A DNA stretch of 64,000 nucleotides from Coleophoma eucalyptorum (Eukaryota; Ascomycota; Leotiomycetes; Helotiales; Dermateaceae): assembly GCA_026120035.1 (NCBI GenBank), contig JALRME010000002.1, forward strand, positions 1,364,001 to 1,428,000, read 5' to 3'. Of this stretch, positions 37,083 through 49,199 are shown in pieces. Below the pieces are notes generated by a model, which made no database searches, had not been told where the DNA came from, and saw only the letters and a program-made list of their open reading frames with translations. A program made the translations under genes and the position numbers. The stretch's first letter is position 1; each line of letters begins with the position of its first letter.

Positions 37083-38275
37083 TATCATTTCATGGGTTTG
37101 AAGGATTCTCCAAGGGAGTTTGTATAAGTCAGGCGTTTGGGGCATAGGCAGATATATCCACCCTAACCTTGTAACATTAGCTTGTGCAGGAGGAAGAATA
37201 GCATCCACTGCTTGTGGCAGACTGGTGGTCTAGGAAAGCCATGTCTGATAGATAATAATAATAATAGATAGCCTGGATAGTGTGCGCGCCTGATCTTGGA
37301 TCTACCCGGGCTTTGGATCAGCCAACTCTAATTGTAGCCGGTCTGGTCTTGTCTTCCCCATCCACCTACTCGCAGCAGCAGGAGGCCCATTGGGATATCA
37401 GATGAGACGGACGAAAGCAAAGCAAGAGGCCAGCTCGCTTATCGGTGGTCGTGGAGAAAGGACCTTGATGGGTAAGTTCAGGTCTCTGATATATGGGTCA
37501 GCTATTTACCCCGGACTGCCGCAAGGGAAGCGGCGGAGGGCGGAGTGCGGAGCGGGATTAGAGTCCTGCGTCTTGAGTCCTGAGGCGAGCGAGCGAGTGC
37601 CGATGGAGGCGGATGACAATACTGCAATGAGCATCCATGGCCACGACAATCAACGCACCATGTGGGCAGGAGCCCAGGGCTAATAAACTTCACCACGCTG
37701 GCGGCTGTCGCTGTCAGATCTTCGCACGCGCATGCCTGGACTGCTTGACTTGACACGCTGGGCTTGACCTGACGGCTCTCGCCCACCACCGCCGCCGCCC
37801 ACTGTCCATGGTCCACCGCCGAAGCAGCCAGCCAGACTCTGGGATCGGTGCACATGCTGCCTCGACCGTCGCCGCGTCGAGATGGGGCACGTGTGAAATG
37901 CGGTGTTGTGATTGGCCCCCCGGCGTTGCTTCCTCCTCAGCCAATAAAGCCCAGCACGCGACATCCAGACATTCGCTCTGAGCAGCAGCAGGACCAGCAC
38001 TATCTGCGAACTATCTTCCACGACGACGCAAGTCTCAAGATCCTGTAGGTTGAGCGTCCTTCATACACGCGCGAGAATTCCTCTCGTTTTTCTCTCTGTC
38101 TCTCCCTCCCTCTTCCTTTGCATCGCAACTCCAGCGCTTGCTTCTTCCTATATCATTCCTTCTGCTCACTGCCGCCATTCCCTCACGCTCCGCACTCCTC
38201 ACACGTGGTGCCTCTTTTTATGCGCATCAGGAAATCGCGCACGAGACCAATTGAGCCACATACCCCCTTCTGAAA
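37083..38275. other. Intergenic region upstream of the bHLH gene
   Basis: This holds the 3' flank of the PhoD-like gene with an ATA repeat near 37253-37268, then a GC-rich stretch and the bHLH promoter. No gene is supported. Confidence 0.5.
37910..37945 (+). promoter_or_regulatory. Paired CCAAT boxes upstream of the bHLH gene
   Basis: An inverted CCAAT (ATTGG, about 37911) and a direct CCAAT (about 37940) lie about 29 bp apart, some 340-365 bp before the start codon. A CT-rich tract follows at 38081-38118. CCAAT boxes are bound by the fungal HAP/CBF complex; use of these two is inference. Confidence 0.45.
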
Positions 38276-39431
38276 ATGCCTCCTGGTCGAGCCCCTCCAA
38301 CTCCTGCCTCGTCGACCGAGATCAAAGGTTTGGATGGGTCACAGTCCATCCAGATGTCCTTTGAACTTCCTCCACCCGCCGTGACCGAGTCTGGTTCCAC
38401 GAGCGCCTCCAAATCGTCGTCAGCCTCTTCATACCAGCCCTCGACTCCAAGATCTCCTGCGCCCATGATTCCAGCCAGCGAGACCGTCAAGATCCGACGA
38501 AGGTCGTCGGTTGCTCAACCGCCGGCTAAGGATGCCTTCGCACTCCCTCCCCCACCTACTCGTTCTCGAAAGATCATACAAATGAAGCCCCGTGGTCAGT
38601 CAGAGCAGAACGTGGAGCCTGCGGTAGTTGAACCCAGTCCTGCAGAAGGAAAGGGTACACCGGGGAAGAAGAAGCAGCCATCGGCTACGAGTGTTGCTGG
38701 ACGGAAAATCGCGAGGAAGACGGCGCACAGTCTGATCGAGAGAAGGAGAAGATCCAAGATGAATGAGGAGTTCGGTGTTTTGAAAGATATGATTCCTGCC
38801 TGTTCGGGCGACATGCACAAACTTCAAATCCTCCAAGTAAGTGCCCAATTGACTCGGTCGCTTCCATAAAGTTAATAAGAGATAGGCGACTATCGACTAT
38901 GTTCGATATCTGGAAGACTGCGTTGGCAAATTGAAGGTAGAGAATCGACGTAACAATTCCAACACTGTTTTGGCAGAGTTCCAACTACCACCGCCCATGA
39001 ATAGAGACAGTCATGATTCATCGAAAAAATACTCTGGTGGGGAAAACGACGAGGACGACGTCGAAATGGAAGATTCAGAAGCTGCCTCGCCAACCAATTC
39101 GACTCCAGTACAGAGCACACACCCTTCCATATCCCCAGCAATTATTCCCCAAGATCACCGCGGGCGCCAAGACTCGTACTCATCGACGTCTTACGGCTAT
39201 ACCACCTCGGCTAACACATCACCTCAATTCGGCGCAACCTCATATACTTATGCCCATAGCAATGCTTCTGTGGGATCAACACTTACCAGCCCAGCGCTTC
39301 AGCCACAACGGGATCGCGACCTGGATCACGAAGCTACTGCTGCGTTGCTGATGCTGAATTCTGATAGGAGAGGCACCCACGGAAGCATCAGCGGAAGATC
39401 GATGAGTGTCAAGGATCTTCTTAGCAGTTAG
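38276..39431 (+). CDS. bHLH transcription factor (Esc1-like)
   Basis: Two exons, 38276-38836 and 38886-39431, with a 49-bp phase-0 intron inside the second helix, give 368 residues. The bHLH domain (about 147-200) reads RKTAHSLIERRRRSKMNEEF for the basic region and helix 1, then a loop, then HKLQILQATIDYVRYLEDCV. The basic region keeps His, Glu and Arg at the E-box-reading positions (H151, E155, R158/R159), so it should bind CANNTG sites, probably CACGTG. N-terminal Pro/Ser-rich and C-terminal acidic and Ser/Thr-rich regions look disordered. It resembles S. pombe Esc1, a differentiation-related bHLH protein; this is a family-level resemblance only. There is no leucine zipper after helix 2 and no SREBP-type Tyr in the basic region. 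Confidence 0.9.
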
Positions 39432-39885
39432 ACATGGTTTAAATTTTAGTTGCTGTGCTTTACATGTGTAAGGGTTTGGGCGGTTTTCTTGTAGCTAGCT
39501 AGCTGGTTTGGTAGGGGTATAGGGTTTGTGAGTCACTGGGCATTGGGGCGTTTATAAGTGGATGAAATGCCTTGTTATTGTTGATTATGTTTGCGATTCT
39601 TGCATAAAAACAATTAGGGTGCTATTAATAAGTACGAATACATCATGTTACTACCTCATTGACCGAACGAAGAAAATATTGAAACTGCATGATGTTTTCT
39701 TGCTTAGCATGACTTTGAGATTCAAAGAGTTTGCACGATGCGCAACCACCGGCCTGCTTGTCAGCAAACGCAGGAAGAGATATCGAGAAGCCATCAACGG
39801 AGTATAGCAATTTATATGCTATTCATTTCAAACCAAGTTCACCCATATGATAAACTCCCGATCAGACGAAGGTTTTGAGGCGCCC

Positions 39886-39908
39886 GGGGGGGGGGGGTGC
39901 GGGGGTGG
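39886..39908 (+). repeat. G-run with quadruplex potential
   Basis: Twelve consecutive G are followed by TGC, GGGGG, T and GG. This can fold as a G-quadruplex on the plus strand. It lies about 450 bp past the bHLH stop codon, possibly in or after its 3' UTR. Run length may also be affected by sequencing error. Confidence 0.6.
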
Positions 39909-41274
39909 TTGAGTTTCTTCTTAAGACCCTCGTCGCTTAACTTTTTGTTTTCCGTCCCGAGCCACACATTTGAATCAGGTCGGGGTGGCTTGTGTGACAC
40001 TACTACGAGACTGCGAACCGGAAGGGGGAAGCCGTGAAGAACTTGGAACATCAACTCTTTGGGGGAGTTAGGAGTGCGGTGGTTAGGTGATTGTTTTTTT
40101 GTGAGAGGATGGCTGTCGGGTGTAATGCGTAATGCATGCATTTTCTTTTAATCAGGGTGCCACATCGTGTGCTTTTGCTTGATTGCTTGGCCTTGCCTGC
40201 CAGTCTTACGGTCATGTTGAGGTATATCGATGATAGATACGTGGTGATTTGTCTCGAGGCTGTCTCGAGGCTGTCCTGGTTTATAAGACACCTAGTCTAA
40301 GTAAAGAATCAGCGGCTTAGTAGACAAGGGAGAGGGGAGGAGAGAGGGAAAAGGATTGACTTATCACAAGTCAGGAGGGCTCAGGAACACGCGAGGTCCC
40401 ATATGCCCTTAGTAGACTTCTCTCGGGCAGGGCAGCTTGCTGTTGTTAGATTTCTACCGTATCAGGGAGGGAGCACCATATAAGACGAGGCAAGTACCGA
40501 TTCCCAATGATGAAAAGCCCAACGCTCAGCCTTCGGTCGAAGCCACTGTTTTTATGACAGCAATAGCAAAACAAAAACAAGGAAAGCGGCATAAAGCCAG
40601 GGATTGTCGAAAAGCACATTTATCTTGTGCCTTGGTCTCGGAGAGCAAAAAGGTGGATCGTCATGAAAGACAGGCGAGGTAGAGAAGGTTGTTAGGAATA
40701 GGGCTGAGGCACAGAATATTTCATCTCTCCATCTACGTAAGAGGAGCTGAGTCAAGCCAATCGCAGCCAACAAAAGCCTCCAGTCATTTAGGCAAGCTCT
40801 CTTGTTACCGGCCAGCTCGTAAAAGTCAACCGCTGCGCAATTGCTTATTATTTTCAGTGGGTGTTATTAGGTCAGCCCCTTTCGGAAAAACCACGGGAAT
40901 GAATCGAGCGTCGTTGGGTTCTTTGCCCTTTCTGGCCGAATTGCGGAGTCGTGATTCCGTAATCACGCAAAGCGAGCACTCTCTACTGGCTACCTCGCAT
41001 TTTATCCATTTAAGGTTATTAGCTCAGCATGCTCGCCCACATTGTGAATTGAGTGCTCGCATCTTCTCAACATTGTGGCTCCAGCAATTTGTAGAACGCG
41101 TAGGGAAATTTCCCATGCGTGTAAGACTAGGCCGTCGCCGTACAGCATGTTTTCACGTACAGAAACATGGGATGGCCTGTGGAGGTAGGTAGATCAATAG
41201 ACGTTTTTGGGTTTGTCTAAGCCTCGAGTTCGACGGCCAGGCACCGGCACCGTTGCGAGATGATGTTATTCAGG

Positions 41275-41280
41275 TATAAA
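41275..41280 (+). promoter_or_regulatory. TATA box of the serine carboxypeptidase gene
   Basis: TATAAA lies 152 bp before the chosen start at 41427. An ATG at 41283 is only 3 bp downstream of it, too close to be in the transcript, which supports the later start. Confidence 0.6.
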
Positions 41281-41426
41281 GTATGCGCTTTGCTCTCCTC
41301 AGTCTGTTTCTCTCCAGTTCCTATCAATCATCTGGTTACACGCCTTGTTTAGTGTCTAATCTTCCCTTTTTTAATTCATTTTTGTTCCTGCTCGAAGTTC
41401 CTGGATTCCGGACGAGGTTGATCGCC

Positions 41427-43493
41427 ATGTGGCCGACTAAGTCTATGGCTCTGCTGCCGTTATGCATCCCCCTTGCACTAGCACTCCCTCCTAAGCCTGA
41501 AGGCGTAACAACCATACCTGTCAATGACATTCATGGCACATCGCTCTCTTTCAAAGAGGTTTGTTCTACTACTGCACCCAGATCAAGGCATCGACTAACC
41601 GTGGTCTATTAGACGCATATCTGTGAAACCACCCCGGGCACTAAAGCATATGCTGGATATGTCAATCTGCCCTCGACCCTTACTGGGGAGAGCTTTAATA
41701 TGAGCACCTTCTACTGGTTCTTTGAAGCGAGGAAGAACCCTAAGGATGCTCCTACAGCAATCTACCTCGCCGGTGGACCAGGAGAGTCATCGTTACTTGC
41801 AGTTATGGGTGAAGGTGGTCCATGCTTCATCAATGATGATTATAACACTACCACCCTGAACCCATGGTCTTGGAATAATGAGGTCAATATGCTATACATT
41901 GATCAACCGGTTCAGACAGGCTTCTCATACGATACTCTGATGAATGGAACATACGACTTACTCCAAGGTGTCTACACTCCGATGGACTTCTCAGACGGGT
42001 TTCCCGAAACGAATCTTACCTACCGAACCGGCACCTTCCCGTCGCAGAATACTTCCAGTATAACGCAAGGCTCGGGGCGTGGTGCCAAGGCATTGTGGCA
42101 CTTTATGCAGGTCTGGACATCTTAGTAAGCTATACCTAAATTTCAGGTGACGAACGATCACTTATAACTAACGATCATAGCTTTCCTAAGAAGACTCCTA
42201 AGAACGATAAAATCAGTATCTGGGCAAACAGCTGGGGCGGCTTCTACTCAACCTTCTCGTTTGCCTACTTTGCTCGTCAGAACGAACTCATTCGACAGCA
42301 AGAGTGTGATAATGGTACATCGTCTTTGGGCCACGTGCTGGAGCTCGATGTCCTAGGAATCACTAACGGCTGTGTCGATCCTATGCTCGAAGCTCTTCAA
42401 TATCCAGAAGCCGCAATCCATAATCCCTATGGCTTCAAGGCTTATTCTGAGGCAACGTACGAAGAGGTCATCCAGAATTTCACCAAGCCCGACGGCTGCC
42501 GTGACCTAGCAGACGAATGCCACGCACTTGCTGCAATCGGCGATCCTGATTATAACGGCAACAACGAGACAGTAAACGAAGTTTGTACCGGGGCCTTTGA
42601 GTTTTGCTTCGGATACGTGCAAGGTGCATATGTAAACCTGGCGAATGTAAGTCTCCTCAAGTGCCCCCAACCCGTTTTTAACGCTGACCACGAGTTTCCT
42701 GTATAGCGCTCCGCATTCGATATGGCTGCTCCCGTTCTGGACCCCTTCCCTGACTTTAAGGCTGCTGAGTACTTCAACCAAGCCTGGGTGCAGGCTGAGC
42801 TCGGCGTACCTCTGAACTACACGCCCGAGAGTACCGTGGCCAACATCGTTTACTTGACGGTTGTGGGCGATGCCATAAGGAGTAATGTTAGTAACATCGA
42901 GTACATACTGGACCAGGGATATAAGGTCGCGATGGTGTTTGGTGACCGAGACTACCGCTGCAACTGTAAGTTTCCCTATGCAACATCTGCTGCAAACGAT
43001 CGAACATGAAGCTAACTGAGCTACAGGGATGGGTGCTGAGAATGTTAGTCTTACAGCGCAGTGGACACACGCCGATACTTTCACAGAAGCTGGCTATGCC
43101 AACATTGTCACCAATACCTCGTATGTCGGTGGACTCGTCCGCCAGGCGGGCAGCTTCTCGTTCTCGCGAGTCTTCCAGGCGGGACATAAGGTTATGAGCT
43201 TCCAGCCCGAGACCGTTTACCGTATCTTCCAGCGCGCCATGTTTGGATCCGATGTCGCTACGGGCAAAGTGCCTGTGGATGCTAAAGGATATAGACACGA
43301 CAAAAAAGCCGGTATCTACCATACCACTGGCCTATTAGAAATACGTAACCTGACTGAGACCATGCCACCGTTGCCGGCATTGGACTGCGACATCTGGGAC
43401 ATCGTGCACCGCTGTTCGGATCAGCAGATCGAAGCCGTCATGGACGGGACGGCGGTGCTGGTTGGAGCGAAGGTTGTGGAACCCTCGAGTTGA
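41427..43493 (+). CDS. Secreted serine carboxypeptidase (family S10)
   Basis: Five exons (41427-41558, 41613-42124, 42181-42646, 42707-42965 and 43027-43493) give 611 residues. The signal peptide is MWPTKSMALLPLCIPLALALP. S10 landmarks are the oxyanion region LAGGPGESS (usually NGGPGCSS), the nucleophile in WANSWGG (Ser232), the acid in GDRDYRCN (Asp452) and the base in FQAGHKV (His510), so the triad is complete. The nucleophile context is N-S-W-G-G rather than the usual E-S-Y-G/A-G, which places it in a divergent fungal S10 subgroup. Many N-x-S/T sequons fit a secreted glycoprotein. The likely role is extracellular or vacuolar C-terminal trimming of peptides. Introns are 54-61 bp; the first donor is GTTTGT, the others GTAAG. 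The gene is convergent with GH5. Confidence 0.92.
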
Positions 43494-43805
43494 GCCTGTG
43501 GACGAGCTTCAAGTGAGGAGTAAGGAGTAATGTGAGAAGAACAGTCTTTAGTAATTTAGCGAGCAAGCATTAAAAGCATTTGTATACTACTACCCTTGTT
43601 GTATTCTACCTTAAGGACTTCCCTAACTTATCCTAATTATCTACTACCCAACTTAAATAGAAATTAAGCAAGATGCAAATATAGAGCAGAATAATGAGCT
43701 CACTTTCTGAAACGCCATCCGGTATTTTTTCTTCGTTCTTCGTGCTATGGACTGTTCTACCTGCTACATACAGACCAAACTCCTTCAATGCACTAGTGTG
43801 GGTCA
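43494..43805. other. Short convergent intergenic spacer
   Basis: 312 bp of AT-rich sequence lie between the stop codons of the carboxypeptidase and GH5 genes. It should hold both polyadenylation regions. No gene is seen. Confidence 0.6.
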
Positions 43806-45494
43806 TTAGATACCAACGCAATGATAAAATGCGGAAATACCAGCTCGGAGCCCTTGTTCCCACTCCCAGGTAAATTCTCCCCTCTGCCCTGATTCTAAGA
43901 TGCGTTTCTTTGTCCAGATATCCAAGCAGCCGATCTTGTCAACGCCGCCACATGAGCTTGCAACCTGTCCAAGTCCGCCACTGTTCCTCATGGCGAAGAA
44001 GGCTTGCGCGTCGGAGTACCCGACATTCCAGCCATCCCAGTAGAGCTCGTGCTGGAATCGCTGCCCAGGCGCTGTGCGGTTCCAGTAGTCCTCGTGACCT
44101 CGAATAGCACCAGTTGCAAGATCTTGTCTCCTGTCTTGGGCCATTTGCATCTTCTGGTGGATCTCTCCGCTTGAAAGTCTCATAGAGGCAGGAGGAAGTA
44201 TATTGCCCTTTTTGGTCTGCGCCGCAAACCCCCATTCACCACCATCCATCCAATCCATCTTGTAAGTCCAAAAATAGCTCCCTCCTGTGCGTTCTTGCCA
44301 TTTCTGAGATTGCACCCGCCCAAAGTGCTGAGTGAGTCCATCTTTCTCCTCCGCTGGGACTTGGCTCCAACTCTTGCCGTCCAGTACACAGCTGTATTCC
44401 CCAATGATGATTTCTACTTCTCCTTTATCCCAAACAGATCCGGTCTTGCCATCTAACTCGCCTAGCTCATTATAGATCCGTCCAATGATCTGGTGAGGCG
44501 ACTGGCTGCGATCAGAATCGCTGAAGCTGAGGGGAAGTTAGCATGTTACACAGGAGTCATGAGCCGTTCTTGACCCGAATTCTCTTTTATACACAGGCGA
44601 CTGGACAACATACGTGTAATATTTGTGATGGTCAATCACCACGGGATTTCTTGCCGATCTTGAGACTGTTCTCCCAGCAGTCCATGCCAGGGCTCGTTTG
44701 AAATCCCACCCGTCGGAAATATAGATGGGGATACTATCATCAATACAAGAGACAGCAGAGATGACTTCTTCATACCAATCGTACAGACCCGTGGGGTCCC
44801 ATATTGCCTCGTTGACTATCTGTATTCCAACAATACCCTCAAGGTTGCCGGCCCGGATCTCTTGTGCTGCAAACACAATAGACCTGGTCGCAATGTCAAG
44901 GTTATGTCTGTTTCCCCATAATTCAGCTTTCCCACTGCATGTGCCAGAGTGATCTTGCTTATTAGCACCGCCTGGGAGTGCGTGGAAGTCTAGAAGTATT
45001 CCAATCCCGTAGCTTCTAGCTCTCCTGGCCATATCCTTCACGGCAGCCCATGCATTCACATACACATCCTGGGCACCGGCGAAAGCAGTTCCACCACAAA
45101 AGTCAGGACCGAGTGTAAAATAACCGATGGGAAGCCTAATACTGGTACATCGAGCTTCTTTGGCAAGCCAGTCCAGGTCGCCATCGGTCAAAGCAGAACG
45201 CCAATGCTGTTCCCACTTTTGCCGGGTTGCTTCTAAACCATTCAGGTGAAGTGAGCTGTATACGGCATCACATTCACTGCTTCCGCCTGTATTGGGAGGA
45301 AACATTGAACCGTGTAGCCATTGCTCTAGGACGAAGATAGAACCCAAGTTTGTACCATGGTGATAACGATAGCGAAGTACGTCTGTAGGCGTGGGTGGTG
45401 CGATTGTTGAGGGCTGTGATTGTTGGGGTGAGAAATGGTTCTGAGGGATATTCTCCTGTAGAGCTGATTTGGCCTTGTCTAAGAATCTCTTCAT
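43806..45494 (-). CDS. Glycoside hydrolase family 5, intracellular exo-beta-1,3-glucanase-like
   Basis: Two exons on the minus strand, 45494-44614 and 44526-43806, give 533 residues. GH5 landmarks: IRLPIGYFTLGP, LLDFHALPGGANKQDHSG, the acid/base in GIQIVNEAIWD (Glu229) and the nucleophile in EIIIGEYSC (Glu337). The N terminus (MKRFLDKAKSALQEN) is not a signal peptide, so this is probably a cytosolic enzyme like S. pombe Exg3 and S. cerevisiae YBR056W rather than a secreted wall glucanase. The acceptor used (CTCAG before CTTCAG) gives KYYTFSDSDRSQ. A second acceptor six bases later is also in frame and would drop two residues. The donor is GTATGT. The gene is divergent from SLD3, with 467 bp between starts. 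Confidence 0.9.
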
Positions 45495-45961
45495 TTTAGA
45501 GAGGTGGTGCCTTCAAACAGCTGTCTTGGATGCTTTGTTGAGGAAAAGAGCAACATCTTCATAATCGCTGAAGAGCAAAGTCGGTTCTTGGCGAAGTACC
45601 TTGGTTGCGTAAGCGCTGTTGGAGACATGGCACCTTGTGTGTTGGCCTTGATGGATACAAATCTTGCACACCACCAATACAATTATTATTTTTTGAATGC
45701 ACATGCATACGAAAATCGGCAGATCGGCTGAATGAAGTCATAGGAAGCGGGCTTAGCAGTCCCACCTCAAGTCCTCCAGCCTCGTCGCGCTAGGGGACGC
45801 CACACAGCCTTGCCATCCTACGCGTTATCATTGTCGGACAAGAATCTTAAGCACGATAACACCATATCAATCACCGACATCAATCCAGCAGTCTTATGCC
45901 CATTGAGGTCCGCGTAGAATCTTATAGGACCTCATGACACCTTTATTCATACAACAGTGCT
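45495..45961. promoter_or_regulatory. Divergent promoter region of GH5 and SLD3
   Basis: 467 bp separate the two start codons and must hold both promoters. I looked for MluI-type cell-cycle boxes, since SLD3 is a replication gene. Only ACGCGT-like sequence is seen, at 45996-46001 and 46008-46013, and both lie inside the first SLD3 exon rather than the promoter. Confidence 0.5.
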
Positions 45962-48926
45962 ATGTTCAGTCAAGATGAATACCACGTCTCTGACGCGTCG
46001 AGCAAAACGCGTCAAAGAACCATTTTGACACCAACATCTGACAACTCTCTCGATGGCCTAAGTTCTGGGGTGAAGAAGCGGAAGAGGGATGGAAGTAGCA
46101 TGGAGGATTTATTGAAGGACTCATTTGTCGTTCGAGTCAGTTTTTCACCATATATTATCCACGTCTTACTTACAATATAACAGCCCCATCCCTCTACCGT
46201 ATTTGACAAACCGCGCACCCTGCAGCCTCTTATCCTACTTCCAAGATCCCAATTACCATTGTCATGCCTCGACATATTTCCCTCTTTCAATCCACTACCC
46301 CAATCACGGATCTTCGAAGCTCATGTCAAAATTTTGGAACTCGAAGAGAGAATGGGAAGCCAGCCAATGGTAGTGATAGCAAAAGTCGACACAGGCAAGA
46401 CACTATATGCGGTGGAACGTGAATCGAAGGGTCTCTATGTGCTATGCCAACTTGGTCCATGGGTGGACTTGGAACAGCTGGTTACCGCAGGGACGCTTTT
46501 GAACGAGCGCACCTTGAGAGCAGCAAGTAGGGCTGTATTGCCCACCAATACAGCAGCGGACAGGACAACCGTCATAGCTGTCACGGCCGAGGCAGCAAAA
46601 GATAGCAAGAAGAAGAGACTTGCCATCGAAGCCATTCAATCTATGGTCAAACGCCCTTCAACGGATGTTTTGGGCAACTCTCAGCAATCATGTTCTGAGC
46701 TCTTACTAGACCCACAGCAAGACTTACAGGTTTCTACAGTTGCTGAAGCTCTACCGGAGTCACAGCAAGATACCCCCATGGCCATGCTACCTGTTGAGCC
46801 AGATCCAGTACCCTCGCAGCCTACAGCCACTGAAATGTTTGATACTGTGCGAAGTCAATATTTTGAAGCATTGTATCTTTCTAAGGTTAGTACCACGCTG
46901 CAAATATTACCACAATCTGTCGTGCTGATATGACAAAGGCTTCATTGGCATACTTCGCCAAAGGACCTCTATCGCGAGCCCGTGCTGCATTCCATCTTGA
47001 TTATGATTCCACACTTGACATGAATGAGTACATTGCTTTTCTGGAGAGCCTAATTCTATCCACGACTCTAGTCGATAAGAAATACCGAGATGGACTCCCG
47101 GCATGCATCTCACTGCTTGACCTTCAGGATCATAGTGCGGATGAGTTGGACCAGACTGCTGGTAAGCCCAAGAAGAAACGGACAAGCAAGAAGATGAAGC
47201 CTGGCAAAACTGGACTATACCCCAATGAAGATTCATTTATCAGGAAGTGGTGGGAGAGTCACGATGAGGATGCAGAGTCTGGTGCACCCGGCAATTCTCG
47301 AGAAGAGATCACGAAGTCTAGGGTGTCCCAATTGCGCATCCGCGAGACTCAGTTACAGATGATTGTTATCCTCGAAGTTCTTGCGCTGCAACCTTTAGCT
47401 ACACCACAGGGCATCGTTGAAGGAGATCTACCCGACATCCTCCCGAACGACACTGGAAAAGAGCCCAAAGACAAGTCTGCAAAGGCTAGGAAACCTGAGC
47501 ACTTGCTGATGCTGATAGATGTTCACATAGACCGACTGTGTATCTGGCAGTCAATTACACTCGAGACTAGTAAAGTCGGTGACTCTCAAGGCCAGGCTGG
47601 GATTGAGCAGCCTGATCATTCCAGCAAACCTACATCGGATATTCTACGCGATTTCTGTATCGATGTTATTGCTCCTTTGTAAGTTTTCAATGGCGTATCT
47701 CAATCCTTGATAGAGCTAATTCGTAGCAGCTTTTCGGCGCGCTTACCAGAGCATTGTGCATCAATAAACCGAAAGCTAGGCGGCCCTGTAGCAACTCCGG
47801 GCAAGACAAGACTGCCTAAGGCTGCCAGCTTCTCAGGAAGCACATCGCGACCAGGTGCTGCTACAAAGAGAAATGTGCCTGTGAAGCCACGAACTAGTCT
47901 CAAACGAGTCCTAAGTGATGAACGAGAACGGGAGCGCCGCAGTGTGTCCCGTGGCCCAGCAAGAGCAATATCTCTTATGCGATCAGCTAGCATACCAAAT
48001 TTGAAAAGGGAAGCAAGTGAGCCTGTATGTTTGGGGAACATTCCTCTTGCAGATTCTCAAACCTCTCAAGCAGATAGGATGTCTTTGAACACGAAGAGAC
48101 TAGCTCAGAGGGAGGTCGATTTCAGCAGTCTCGTCGTCAATGGCCAAAAGGCAAAGAGGCAAGCCCATATCGAGGCCGAATTGAAGGAAGCTATATCGGC
48201 GCTGAAGAAACCTAACCGTGAATTGGCTGGAAAGACTCTGGTCGAGACAGCAGAGCAACGTGCAGCCACGGTTTCTCGATCAGCAAGGAGTGGGTACACA
48301 CACGATTGATCATTCATTCAATGCTAACTTTCACAGAAACCAAGAAGCCAGTACGTAATCCGTTGTTTCAAGGAGTCCAAATTTCAGCAACTCCGAAAAG
48401 CAAGCGGCAGAGAGATGTATATGGGGGTTCTCAACAGCAAACAGGCACATCAGGACATCTTGATGAAACATCGCCTGATATTATACCTCTCTCAAGTATA
48501 TCTCGAATTCCACAGTCCGTGGTGAAATCCAGCGGCGGCATAGCACAAACTCGAAATCCGTTCTTAGACACGGTTCAGGCAACACCGACGAAGAAATCTT
48601 GTGGGGGATTTTCAAGGCTTGATGCTGTCGAGGGCAACAGTGTATACAGAGGATGTCTACCACTATCGCCGCTTCATGCCCGTCGCTCCAGCGCCCAGTT
48701 GTTCCCCACAGTCATGGACTCTCCGACGAAACCCACAACTTTGAGTGCCTTTGCGGTTCAGGAAACACCCGTGAAGAGTGGCGCAGATATATTCCTTCAG
48801 CACGGTCACCCGAGTAATGAGAAAGAGAACTTGACCAGAACGGTCGAAACAGAGGATATGGAGACGGCAAACGATTCCATTTATAAATCGCTTGGATGGG
48901 ATGATGACATTGATGATTTAGCATGA
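45962..48926 (+). CDS. SLD3: DNA replication initiation regulator Sld3
   Basis: Five exons (45962-46135, 46184-46885, 46939-47678, 47730-48289 and 48337-48926) give about 921 residues. The N-terminal part carries the SVVRPHPST-like and PLILLPRSQLPLSCLD segments seen in filamentous Sld3. The central Sld3/Treslin (Cdc45-binding) domain includes YFEALYLSKASLAYFAKGPL, SRVSQLRIRETQLQMIVILE and HLLMLIDVHIDRLCIWQ. The C terminus is Ser/Thr/Lys-rich with several CDK-type sites (ATPKSK, ATPTKK, DSPTK, ETPVK). Sld3 recruits Cdc45 to loaded MCM; after CDK phosphorylation it binds Dpb11 to fire origins. Oddities are a first donor of GTCAGT, a TAGCAG tandem acceptor before exon 4, and a GTGGGT donor after exon 4. 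That last donor is needed to keep the frame (SARKTKKPVRNP). The family is fast-evolving, so the call rests on the central domain. Confidence 0.87.
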
Positions 48927-49199
48927 AGAAACTCGCATTGGTTTTTGATCCATGGCGCAACAAATGGTTGGGAAGGGAATGGTTTGGATAAATGACACGA
49001 GATTCCCTTGGAGATGGACTTTGGCATTGGCATTGGATATACATTAATCTTTTATTTAGCATAGCGATGGTGCGGGAGATTTGACTTGACCTGCTTCTAC
49101 TTGTGCTGTTCATGGCGCATTGTCATTACATTGGCTCATCATATTCAAGTCGGGGAAATTGAAGACGAGCGCGGAAGAAGATCATAGATACAACACAAC

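Larger units (their letters stand above)
39432..41426. other. Intergenic region between the bHLH and carboxypeptidase genes
   Basis: About 2 kb. It contains a 12-base G run with further G blocks (39886-39908), an 11-bp direct repeat GTCTCGAGGCT (40251-40272) and a TATA box at 41275. An open frame at 40689-41192 has no recognisable domain and is not called. Confidence 0.5.

Noticed and set aside
40689..41192. 167-codon plus-strand frame upstream of the carboxypeptidase gene
   Set aside because: It has a non-ATG start, random-looking composition and no domain, and it overlaps the promoter region.
41283..41426. Earlier ATG for the carboxypeptidase at 41283
   Set aside because: It is 3 bp after a TATAAA box and so probably not transcribed. 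The ATG at 41427 gives a clean signal peptide.
42506..43084. 192-codon minus-strand frame opposite the carboxypeptidase gene
   Set aside because: It overlaps two real exons and an intron of the S10 gene and has no domain or splice structure of its own.
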